From the NCBI RefSeq assembly GCF_004116625.1, contig NZ_NXIE01000003.1:248001-312000 (forward strand): a stretch of DNA of 64,000 nucleotides, in the 5' to 3' direction. The notes under the pieces are model-generated. The model saw nothing but the letters and a program-made list of their open reading frames with translations, ran no database searches and was not told where the DNA came from. Both the position numbers and the translations under genes were made by a program. How positions within the stretch are numbered: the stretch's first letter is position 1; each line of letters begins with the position of its first letter. This DNA is from Halarcobacter mediterraneus. Its GTDB lineage: Bacteria > Campylobacterota > Campylobacteria > Campylobacterales > Arcobacteraceae. Shown here in pieces: positions 43,762 through 51,721 of this stretch.

Positions 43762-44616
43762 TTATCTTACTATTTTTATATCAGCTGATAGTTTTAGTTT
43801 TTCAAAATAATCTTTTAAATATTTTTTCTCTCTATCTTGCATTACTATATTAAATATTCTATCTCTAACATTTTCAAATGCGATAATATCTTGATTTTCT
43901 TTATGAGAAATAAATAAAGATACATAATGTTTATCTGAAGTAAAGATAGGAGTAAATTTATTTATTGCTGTCTCATTTAAAATATATCTTAATTGAGGAT
44001 TTAAATTAGATTGGTCTAAATCTACTGGAGCTTTATTTACTCCTTGAATATTTAACATAGGATTTGTTCTAGCTTCTTCTAAAGCTCTTCTATCTTTTGA
44101 TGAATATTGGATTGCTTTTACTTTTGATGCTGTTTTAAACATATTTTTATTATTTTCATAATAAATTTTCAAGTCCTCTTCTGTAGCTACTTTTACATTT
44201 CCTCTAACAAGTTTATTTGTTAATTTCTCTCTTAAGATTAATTGTCTTGTTTTTTCTTCATATGCTGCATAATCTTTATATTGCTGCCTAATAATTGATT
44301 TAAATTCATATAAATCCATTCCATTAGAAGCCGCAAGTTTTTCTAAATAGTTATTAACATCAAAAATATCTGCTGTAATATTATTGTCATCTACTAATTG
44401 ATCAAATAAAACCTCATCAATAAGTTGACTTACTGCTTTATCTTTGCTTATATTAGCTTGGGCTTTTCTTTTTTCAATATCATAAAGTGTAATTGGTTCA
44501 TCATTTACAACTAGTGCTATTGCATCAACTAATTGCTGCGCAAATGATAAAGAAGCAAAAGTTACTAAAGCAAGTAGTATTTTCTTAACTGAAAACAAGT
44601 TTCTCTTTCCATCCAT
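43762..44616 (-). CDS. SurA-like periplasmic chaperone
   Basis: A 284-residue protein with a signal peptide (about 10-26, cleavage SLSFA-QQ). The SurA_N domain follows (VDAIALVVNDEPITLYDIEKRKAQANISKDKAVSQLIDEVLFDQLV..., 28-160). The remaining part (160-284) resembles a single, degenerate parvulin domain without the usual catalytic signature. Expected role: chaperone for outer-membrane proteins in the periplasm. The start at 44616 is chosen for AAGGATG seven bases upstream. It heads the gatB-gpsA operon. Confidence 0.83.
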   Translation of the reverse strand: MDGKRNLFSVKKILLALVTFASLSFAQQLVDAIALVVNDEPITLYDIEKRKAQANISKDKAVSQLIDEVLFDQLVDDNNITADIFDVNNYLEKLAASNGMDLYEFKSIIRQQYKDYAAYEEKTRQLILREKLTNKLVRGNVKVATEEDLKIYYENNKNMFKTASKVKAIQYSSKDRRALEEARTNPMLNIQGVNKAPVDLDQSNLNPQLRYILNETAINKFTPIFTSDKHYVSLFISHKENQDIIAFENVRDRIFNIVMQDREKKYLKDYFEKLKLSADIKIVR

Positions 44617-44656
44617 TATTTCATCCTTTTGTAGCTATTAAACTTAAGTTTAATGT

Positions 44657-44698
44657 AAAAACAGACATTTTACCAAATTAATGGTAAATATCTGTTTT
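44657..44698 (-). terminator. Terminator of the D-lactate dehydrogenase/TRAP operon
   Basis: A long stem with one bulge (AAAACAGATATTTACCA pairing with TGGTAAAATGTCTGTTTT on the minus strand) around TTAATT, followed by more T residues. It lies 27 bases past the dehydrogenase stop. Confidence 0.85.
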
Positions 44699-44724
44699 GT
44701 TCTAAAAAAAGATTATTTATTTTT

Positions 44725-47553
44725 TTAATTTGTACACTTATCCACTAGATAAAAAATAGAATTATAATCTAAGCCAGAAGTTTCGCTTAAACCAATTTCA
44801 CAAGTCTTTGAAGTAGAAAATGCATATTTCGCACCTTTTACATCATCTTTTAAAAATCTAAGTGCAGATTGATTAAGTTCAGGGAAAGTAAAGCCTCTAT
44901 CCCCTGCAAAACCACAACATTTTACATTTTCTGGAACAATTACATTTGTTGAACACATTTTTGCTAATTCTATAAACTTTTCATGTAATCCCATTTTTCT
45001 TGATGAACAAGTTGTATGAATAGTTATTGGTTCATCTATTTGTGTAAACTTTAAATTCTCTTTTAATACATCTAAAGTAAACTCAATTGGCTCATAAACC
45101 TTCATTCCATCTTGGAAACTTTCAAGCATCTTTTTAGTACAAGGACTTGTATCACAAAGTATTGGATACTCTCCAAAATTACTAATCTCTTTTAAAGCCT
45201 GCTCTAACTCATCACTTTTTTGTTTAGCTTGCTTATTAAACCCTTTTGAAGAAAAAGGCATTCCACAACATAAGCTATCTATATTCTTAGGAAATAGTAC
45301 TTGGTAACCAGCTTTTTGAAGTAAGCTAACTGTTATATCAAAGAGTTCTTCTTCAACTGTTGTTTTGCTATCTCTTCCCATTGTTCTATTTATACAAGAA
45401 GGGAAATATACAACTTTTTTATCTACAAGTCTTTGCTCAAAGTTTGTATCTATTGAAGTTGGTCTTGGTAGACTTGCACTCCATTTTGGTAAGTTTCCTT
45501 TTGTTAGGTCTCTCATAGAAGAAGTGAAACCTTCCATACTTGGTGTTCCAATCATCTTATGAAGTAAATTAGCTCCACCTAAACCAAATTTCATTCCCTT
45601 TAAAGTTGTAGAGAAATTATTTGCTACAAAAGAAGCTATTTTATCAGCTCTAGAACTTATTTGTTCAGCTCTTAAATGTTTTGTTAAACTTCCAGTATCA
45701 ATCTTAACAGGACAAGCAGTTGAACATAAAGAACATGTTGCACATGTTTCTATTCCATCATATTGATATAAATCTTTATACTCTTTAGCCTCCTCAAAGT
45801 TTCCTTCTCTTTCAAGCTTAGAGATTTCTCTATTTATAACAATTCTTTGTCTAGGAGTTAAAGTAATATCATTTGAAGGACAAGTAGGCTCACAGAATCC
45901 ACACTCAATACAAGTATCAACTAACTCATTTGTTGCAGGCATTGCTTTTAAGTTCTTTAGGTGAGCTTCTGCATCATCATTTATAATAACACCAGGATTT
46001 AAAAGTCCTTTTGGGTCAAATACTTCTTTGATTCTTTTCATCATTGAATAAGCAGTTTTACCCCACTCTACTTCAATAAATGCAGCCATGTTTCTTCCTG
46101 TACCATGCTCTGCTTTTAAACTTCCTTGATATTTTACTGCAACTGATGAAACTACATCATTCATAAACTCATCATATCTTTTTACTTCAGATTCAATTGA
46201 GAAGTCTTGAGTAAATACAAAGTGGAAGTTACCTTCTAATGCATGTCCAAAAATTAAAGCCTCGCTATAACCATGTTTTTTAAATAGTGCTTGTAGCTCC
46301 AATGTAGCTTCAGCTAGCACTTCAATAGGATATGCAACATCTTCAATAATAACAGTTGTTCCAACTTCTCTTACTGCTCCAACTGCTGGGAATAATCCTT
46401 TTCTAATCTTCCAATAAAGAGTATACTCACGAACATCTTTTGTAAAATAAATATCTCTTACAACAGAGAACTCTTCAAGTAACTCTTCCAGCTCTTTGAT
46501 TTGAACATCTAAGGACTCATCATTTACTGCTCTTGTTTCTATTAGAAGTGCCGTTACATTTTCATCAAAATCTTTAATATACTCTGGCATCGCTGGATCA
46601 TTTTCAATACTTGCAAGTCCTGCTCTGTCCATAAGTTCAACTGCATCTACTGTAATAGTTTTTGCTTCACGTGCAAGTTTGATTTTAGTAACCGCATTAC
46701 AGGCTTCTTTTACATCTTTAAAATAAATAAGTGCTGAAGCTTTATCTTTTAAATCTTCAACTGTTTCATAAGTAATCTCTTCAATAAAGGCTAAAGTTCC
46801 TTCACTACCAATAATTAAGTGCTGTAAAATCTCAAATACATCATCAAAATCAATTAGTGCATTTATTGAGTAACCACATGTGTTTTTAATTTTAAACTTT
46901 TTTGCAATTAAAGCTGATAACTCTTCATCACTTTTTGTTTCCTTAGAAATCTTTTCTAAACCTTCAATTAAATCTTTATGAGAAAGCTTAAAAGCTTGTT
47001 TTGATTCTTCATTTGCAGTATCTAGTTTTGTACCATCTGCAAAAATTAGTTTCATAGATTTTAAAGTCTTATATGAGTTTTGTGAAATTCCACAACACAT
47101 ACCTGAAGCATTATTGGCTGCAATTCCACCAATCATTGCTGCATTTATACTTGCGGGGTCTGGTCCAATTTTTTTACCATATGGTGCAAGTAGATTATTT
47201 ACTTCTTGTCCTGTAAGTGCAGGTTGTAAAGTAATAGCACTTTTATCATCAGAGATTCTAAAATCTCTAAAGTTTCTAGATGTAACAATTAAAATAGAAT
47301 CACTTATTGCTTGTCCTGAAAGCGAAGTTCCTGCTGCTCTAAATGTAACACTTAATTCCATTGCATTTGATAATTTTAATATCTCTTCAACTTCTTTTGC
47401 ATTGTCTGTTTTAATTACAATTTTTGGGATTAATCTATAAAAAGAGGCATCCGTTCCATAAGCTAATGTATGCAACTTGTCTGTAAATAATTTTTTAGTA
47501 TCAATTATTTTTGATACCTCATTATAAAACTCTTGGTATTTTCCTTCTAACAT
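44725..47553 (-). CDS. FAD- and Fe-S-binding D-lactate dehydrogenase
   Basis: A 942-residue fusion enzyme. Residues 35-260 are an FAD_binding_4 domain (FRAAGTSLSGQAISDSI; GPDPASINAAMIGGIAANNASG). Residues 270-525 are the FAD-oxidase C-terminal domain (GHALEGNFHFVF; EHGTGRNMAAFIE). A two-cluster ferredoxin domain follows (CIECGFCEPTCP, CATCSLCSTACP), then two CCG domains (CCGMPFSSKG, CCGFAGDRGF). This architecture is that of quinone-linked D-lactate dehydrogenases. Its position after a TRAP transporter and near lutABC supports lactate as substrate; other 2-hydroxy acids are possible. Confidence 0.9.
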   Translation of the reverse strand: MLEGKYQEFYNEVSKIIDTKKLFTDKLHTLAYGTDASFYRLIPKIVIKTDNAKEVEEILKLSNAMELSVTFRAAGTSLSGQAISDSILIVTSRNFRDFRISDDKSAITLQPALTGQEVNNLLAPYGKKIGPDPASINAAMIGGIAANNASGMCCGISQNSYKTLKSMKLIFADGTKLDTANEESKQAFKLSHKDLIEGLEKISKETKSDEELSALIAKKFKIKNTCGYSINALIDFDDVFEILQHLIIGSEGTLAFIEEITYETVEDLKDKASALIYFKDVKEACNAVTKIKLAREAKTITVDAVELMDRAGLASIENDPAMPEYIKDFDENVTALLIETRAVNDESLDVQIKELEELLEEFSVVRDIYFTKDVREYTLYWKIRKGLFPAVGAVREVGTTVIIEDVAYPIEVLAEATLELQALFKKHGYSEALIFGHALEGNFHFVFTQDFSIESEVKRYDEFMNDVVSSVAVKYQGSLKAEHGTGRNMAAFIEVEWGKTAYSMMKRIKEVFDPKGLLNPGVIINDDAEAHLKNLKAMPATNELVDTCIECGFCEPTCPSNDITLTPRQRIVINREISKLEREGNFEEAKEYKDLYQYDGIETCATCSLCSTACPVKIDTGSLTKHLRAEQISSRADKIASFVANNFSTTLKGMKFGLGGANLLHKMIGTPSMEGFTSSMRDLTKGNLPKWSASLPRPTSIDTNFEQRLVDKKVVYFPSCINRTMGRDSKTTVEEELFDITVSLLQKAGYQVLFPKNIDSLCCGMPFSSKGFNKQAKQKSDELEQALKEISNFGEYPILCDTSPCTKKMLESFQDGMKVYEPIEFTLDVLKENLKFTQIDEPITIHTTCSSRKMGLHEKFIELAKMCSTNVIVPENVKCCGFAGDRGFTFPELNQSALRFLKDDVKGAKYAFSTSKTCEIGLSETSGLDYNSIFYLVDKCTN

Positions 47554-47597
47554 TTTTTGTCCTTATAAATTTTTCTTTGTTAAATTTATAAAAAATA

Positions 47598-47711
47598 TTA
47601 TTCAAGGCGTGGGACAGTATATATTCTTTGTTGTGGATCATCAATAAAAGAGTACATTCTATCTTTGGTTTTAAATACTAAATTTGTTAAAAGTTTTAAA
47701 AACATCGACAT
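47598..47711 (-). CDS. 37-residue small protein in the lactate operon
   Basis: An open frame of 37 codons (MSMFLKLLTNLVFKTKDRMY at the start, ending TVPRLE) lies between dctM and the dehydrogenase gene. An excellent ribosome site, AAGGAG six bases before the ATG, falls right after the dctM stop. The first part is hydrophobic and amphipathic with basic residues and could lie on the membrane; the tail is polar. No family recognised. It may be a TRAP or dehydrogenase accessory peptide, or only a coupling leader. Confidence 0.6.
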   Translation of the reverse strand: MSMFLKLLTNLVFKTKDRMYSFIDDPQQRIYTVPRLE

Positions 47712-47728
47712 TACATACTCCTTTATCA

Positions 47729-49102
47729 TTATATGTCAGCAGACATTCCAAATATTTCTGGATAAAAGGCAACAAGACCAAGTACTATCACTTGTATTAT
47801 AATAAAGGGTAGGACTCCTTTATAAATCTGAGAAGTTGTCACCCCAGCTGGAGCACATCCTTTTAAATAAAAGAGTGAAAAACCAAAAGGTGGTGTTAAA
47901 AATGATGTTTGTAAGTTCATTGCAATTAAAATCGCAAACCAAACAGGATTGATTCCTAAAGTTTCTGCTACTGGAATTAAAATAGGAACAATAATATATG
48001 AAATCTCAATAAAATCAATAAAGAACCCTAAAATTAAAATTGCCAACATTGTGAAAATTACAAATCCCCACTTATCATCACCAGGTAAACTCATCATTGC
48101 ATGCTCAACAATTTCTTCTCCACCAGTATAAGAAAACACCATAGAAAATGCTGTTGCACCAATTAAAATACCAAAAACCATAGAAGTGATTTTTACTGAT
48201 TCTAAAGCTGCTTCTTTTACCATTTTAATTGAAAATGTTTTATATAAGGCTGCTAAAACAATCGCACCAATACAACCTACGGCAGCTGATTCAGTTGGAG
48301 TGGCAACTCCTGCAAAAATAGAACCAAGAACTAAAATAATTAAAGTTAAAGAAGGAATAATATCTATTAAAGCTCTAATAACTTGTTTCTTTTTACTTCC
48401 TCTACTTGGGTCAGCAGGAATTACAGGTGCCATATCTTTTTTTATAAAAGAGACTACTAAAATAAAAACAATATATGCACAAACAAGTGCTAATCCTGGA
48501 CCAACCGCTGAAGCAAAAAGATCCCCTACTGGTACTTGAAAAACATCCCCTAAAATAATAAGAACAATAGAAGGGGGAATAATTTGACCAAGGGTCCCTG
48601 AAGCACAGATTGTACCAGTTGCTAATTCTGTATTGTATTTATATTTTAACATAACAGGAAGAGAAATAACTCCCATTGCCACAACAGAAGCACCTACAAC
48701 TCCAGTTGAAGCTGCAAGTAAAGTACCAACTAAAACAGTAGAAATTGCAACACCACCTCTAATTTCTCCAAATAAAAACCCCATTGATTCTAAAAGCTTT
48801 TCAGCAAGCCCAGTTTTTTGTAAAACAATTCCCATGAAAATAAACATAGGAATTGCCATTAAAATAGTACTTTGTTGTATAGCAAAAATTCTAAAAGGCA
48901 TATAATCAAACATTGCAATACCCTCAGCCCATCCTTCACTTAAAAGTTGAGCTAAAGCAGTTCCTTCTTCAGAATAAGAAAAAACTTCTAAAAAACCAGC
49001 AAATATTCCAAAAAAGACCGAAACAGCTGCAAAGGTAAATGCTACTGGAAATCCAATAATCAGCATAAATAATGCTGTAAAGAACATAACTATACCAATC
49101 AT
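47729..49102 (-). CDS. dctM: TRAP transporter large permease (DctM family)
   Basis: A 457-residue membrane protein with about twelve helices. Family blocks: MFIFMGIVLQKTGLAEKLLE, GASVVAMGVISLPVMLKYKY, TICASGTLGQIIPPSIVLIILGD and LGFFIDFIEISYIIVPIL. It is the Na+-coupled transport subunit of a tripartite TRAP importer. Its start overlaps the small-subunit stop by 4 bases. The family is the longer DctM type seen with 2-hydroxy and keto acid binding proteins. Confidence 0.93.
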   Translation of the reverse strand: MIGIVMFFTALFMLIIGFPVAFTFAAVSVFFGIFAGFLEVFSYSEEGTALAQLLSEGWAEGIAMFDYMPFRIFAIQQSTILMAIPMFIFMGIVLQKTGLAEKLLESMGFLFGEIRGGVAISTVLVGTLLAASTGVVGASVVAMGVISLPVMLKYKYNTELATGTICASGTLGQIIPPSIVLIILGDVFQVPVGDLFASAVGPGLALVCAYIVFILVVSFIKKDMAPVIPADPSRGSKKKQVIRALIDIIPSLTLIILVLGSIFAGVATPTESAAVGCIGAIVLAALYKTFSIKMVKEAALESVKITSMVFGILIGATAFSMVFSYTGGEEIVEHAMMSLPGDDKWGFVIFTMLAILILGFFIDFIEISYIIVPILIPVAETLGINPVWFAILIAMNLQTSFLTPPFGFSLFYLKGCAPAGVTTSQIYKGVLPFIIIQVIVLGLVAFYPEIFGMSADI

Positions 49103-49725
49103 TTTGATTCTCCTTTTTCATCTTTATTTGCATAAGGGTCAATATCTACAATATGATGTTTATGGTCATTTAGTTCACATTTTAGATTTTCAATTTCACC
49201 TTTTAAATTATATTCATCCATTGGATGTAAACCTTTATATATATTTAAATTTCTAATAAAAAATCCAATTGTTGTGATAATCAATAAAAAGAAAGATAAA
49301 GGAATAAGAGATTTAACAATCCATCTGTATGGTAAACCACCTGGATCACCACTTTGTTCCATTGAAAGATAAGCTTCATGAGCATTATTAATTGAACTAA
49401 GTCCTACTAAAAGGGCAATAGGTAAAATAAATAATACAGAACCTACCATATTAATAAGCGCTTTTCTTTTAGGGCTAAACTTATCATAAACTAAATCTAC
49501 TCTTACGTGTCCATCTTCTTTTAGAGTATATGCTACTCCAAGAAGAATGATTACAGAAAAAAGATGCCATTCCATCTCTTGCATTGCAATACTTCCTGTT
49601 TTAAAAAAATATCTCATTATTACATCATAAAATACATTTAAAATCATAAGAACCATTGCAATTGCAGTAATAGTTCCAATAAAGTCAGCAAATTTATTAA
49701 AAGCTCGCTCAAGTTTTAATAACAT
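49099..49725 (-). CDS. dctQ: TRAP transporter small permease (DctQ family)
   Basis: A 208-residue protein with four membrane helices (about 15-40, 52-72, 90-112, 132-155) and the DctQ pattern (FYDVIMRYFFKTGSIAMQEMEWHLFSVIILLGVAYTLKEDGHVRVDL). The C-terminal 45 residues form a long charged cytoplasmic tail. It bridges the binding protein and the large subunit. It overlaps dctM (ATGA). Confidence 0.92.
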   Translation of the reverse strand: MLLKLERAFNKFADFIGTITAIAMVLMILNVFYDVIMRYFFKTGSIAMQEMEWHLFSVIILLGVAYTLKEDGHVRVDLVYDKFSPKRKALINMVGSVLFILPIALLVGLSSINNAHEAYLSMEQSGDPGGLPYRWIVKSLIPLSFFLLIITTIGFFIRNLNIYKGLHPMDEYNLKGEIENLKCELNDHKHHIVDIDPYANKDEKGESK

Positions 49726-49800
49726 TAAAATTCCTTTTGGTTTTAAAAATAAGTAAAATAAAAATATTTTGTTAGTCTATATTTATGTTACTTATCATAT

Positions 49801-49824
49801 AAAACCCTCCTAATGGAGAGTTTT
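49801..49824 (-). terminator. Intercistronic stem-loop between dctP and dctQ
   Basis: A 10-bp stem (AAAACTCTCC / GGAGGGTTTT on the minus strand, one G-T pair) with an ATTA loop followed by a short AT-rich run, 18 bases past the dctP stop. It likely stops part of the transcripts or protects the dctP 3' end, giving more binding protein than permease. Confidence 0.7.
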
Positions 49825-49841
49825 ATAGTATTAAGACAAGC

Positions 49842-50912
49842 CTATAAATTATCTTTTAAGTAAATATAATCAGACATTTCTGTCCACTTTCTAACTTTCT
49901 TCTGATAAGCTTCTTGAGAATCAAAAATCTCTTTTAATAGAGGTTGCCCTTTAACCATCTCTTTTCTTAATTCTGCATTTGCTTTTTTCATAGCATCCAT
50001 TACAGGTTTTGGAAAAGTTTTTACTTTAATATTTGGATATTCTTTTTCCATCTTTTGCCAAGCTTCTGAACTCATATGATAATTTTGAATGTACATATCA
50101 TAAGCACTTGCTCTCATTGCTGTAATTAAAATCGCTTGTAAATCTTTTGGTAGTTTTTTATAAGCTCTTTCATTTACTAAAAATTGTAAGTCTAATCCTG
50201 GTTCATGCCAACCTGTATAATAATAAGGAGCAATTTTATGGAATCCCATATTAATATCCATACCAGGTCCAACCCATTCTAAAGCATCAATCGTTCCTCT
50301 TTCAAGTGAAGTATATAATTCACCTGGAGCAATATTAGTTACTGTAAGTCCTAGTTTTGCCATTACTTCCCCTGCAAAACCTGGGATTCTCATTTTAAGA
50401 CCTTTTAAATCATCTACAGTATTGATTTCTTTTCTAAACCAACCTCCCATTTGATTTCCTGAACTTCCTCCTGGGAAAGACAATACTTTATGTTTTTTAT
50501 AAACTTTTTTCATAAGTTCCATTCCACCACCATAATAGAACCATGCATATTGTTCTGGCATTGTCATACCAAAAGGCATTGTACTAAAAGGGAAAGTATT
50601 AATATCTTTACCTTTCCAGTAATATGAAGCTGAATGTCCCATATCATATTGTCCACCTTTTACCATATCTAAAATTCCCAAGGCAGCTTTGTGTTTGTTT
50701 GAAGCATCAACTCTAATGATTAACCTACCATCAGACATTTCCTCAACCATTTTTGCCATATTTTTAGGGGCATCAATAAAGGGTGATAAAGTTGGTCCCC
50801 AAGTTGTTGCCAACTTCCATTTATATACTTTTTTAGCCATTGCTTCAGAACTTAATCCCGCAATAAGTGCTGCAGCTACAAGCAGTTTAGTTGTCTTACC
50901 AAACATATTCAT
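49842..50912 (-). CDS. dctP: TRAP transporter solute-binding protein (DctP/TakP/LctP type)
   Basis: A 356-residue periplasmic protein with a signal peptide (1-26, cleavage EAMA-KK). Blocks VYKWKLATTWGPTLSPF, LKGLKMRIPGFAGEVMAKLG and TIDALEWVGPGMDINMGFHK carry the conserved carboxylate-binding arginine and the Trp/Asp of the TakP/LctP subfamily, which binds 2-oxo acids or lactate as calcium or sodium complexes. Lactate is favoured by the neighbouring lactate oxidation genes. The ligand cannot be fixed from sequence. Confidence 0.9.
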   Translation of the reverse strand: MNMFGKTTKLLVAAALIAGLSSEAMAKKVYKWKLATTWGPTLSPFIDAPKNMAKMVEEMSDGRLIIRVDASNKHKAALGILDMVKGGQYDMGHSASYYWKGKDINTFPFSTMPFGMTMPEQYAWFYYGGGMELMKKVYKKHKVLSFPGGSSGNQMGGWFRKEINTVDDLKGLKMRIPGFAGEVMAKLGLTVTNIAPGELYTSLERGTIDALEWVGPGMDINMGFHKIAPYYYTGWHEPGLDLQFLVNERAYKKLPKDLQAILITAMRASAYDMYIQNYHMSSEAWQKMEKEYPNIKVKTFPKPVMDAMKKANAELRKEMVKGQPLLKEIFDSQEAYQKKVRKWTEMSDYIYLKDNL

Positions 50913-51000
50913 ATGAACTCCTTTTTTTGTGTATCATAAAAATTGTAACTTGCAGAAATGAAAAAGATATGATATTTTGCTTTTATAAAGTAAGAAAGAA

Positions 51001-51064
51001 GCTATTTTTAAGGAAATTTTATTAGTTTCTTGATTTTTATTAAAATTGCTATTTTTGTGCTATT
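51001..51064. promoter_or_regulatory. GCTATT repeats upstream of the TRAP operon
   Basis: GCTATTTTTA at 51001, GCTATTTTTG at 51048 and GCTATTATAG at 51059. The last two start 11 bp apart, the spacing preferred by OmpR-family regulators. They lie between the response regulator gene and dctP, 89-152 bp before the dctP start. Candidate site for the adjacent regulator. Confidence 0.45.
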
Positions 51065-51073
51065 ATAGACCGA

Positions 51074-51718
51074 TTACTCAACTTTAAAAATATATCCTGT
51101 ATCAACTACGGTATGAATATAATCTTTTTTTAAAACTTTTCTAAGTCTTCTTACTAAAGACCTAATTGAGTCAATTGAAGCAAAAGAACCTTCCCAAACA
51201 TAACTTTCTATTTCCGCATAGGTTATTACTTGATTTTTCTTAGTTAAAAGTAAGTTCATAAGTAATCTCTCTTTTTTTGTAAGTCTATGTTCTTCAGTTT
51301 CCATACATAAAGTTGAAGATTTATAATCAAAATAAGAGTTTTCATCAAAGTACTCCTTTTCATCTTTTATTTTACATAGTTTTTCTATTTTTATTTCAAG
51401 TTCATCAATAAAAAATGGTTTTTTTAAATAATCATTACAACCAAAGTCATATGCTTCTTTTATCATATCAAGCTCAACTGTTGCACTTATTATAATAATC
51501 GGTACCTCAGCATAATAATTTCTAATTTTCTTTAAGATATTTATTCCATCAATATTAGGTACATTTATATCAAGAATAAAGCAAGAAAAACCTTCATCTA
51601 TACTATCTAAAGCCTCTTTTCCATCTATATAATTAAAAACTTTGTAACCTTTAATTTCTAATCTTTTTTTTATGGTTTCATTTAACTTTTTATTATCTTC
51701 AAGTAATAAGATTTTCAT
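51074..51718 (-). CDS. OmpR-family response regulator of the lactate/TRAP locus
   Basis: A 214-residue regulator: receiver with E7-D8, phosphosite D50 (CFILDINVP), S78-A79 and K99 (CNDYLKKPFF), then a winged-helix domain (about 125-214; RLTKKERLLMNLLLTKKNQVITYAEIESYVW, SLVRRLRKVLKKDYIHTVVDTGYIF). It starts 3 bases after its kinase gene. It stands directly upstream of the TRAP operon, so control of dctPQM and the lactate genes is likely. Confidence 0.92.
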   Translation of the reverse strand: MKILLLEDNKKLNETIKKRLEIKGYKVFNYIDGKEALDSIDEGFSCFILDINVPNIDGINILKKIRNYYAEVPIIIISATVELDMIKEAYDFGCNDYLKKPFFIDELEIKIEKLCKIKDEKEYFDENSYFDYKSSTLCMETEEHRLTKKERLLMNLLLTKKNQVITYAEIESYVWEGSFASIDSIRSLVRRLRKVLKKDYIHTVVDTGYIFKVE

Positions 51719-51721
51719 TTT

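Noticed and set aside
47114-47440. 108-codon plus-strand frame inside the D-lactate dehydrogenase gene
   Set aside because: Lies wholly opposite the conserved FAD-binding domain; hydrophobic composition is a by-product of the antisense frame.
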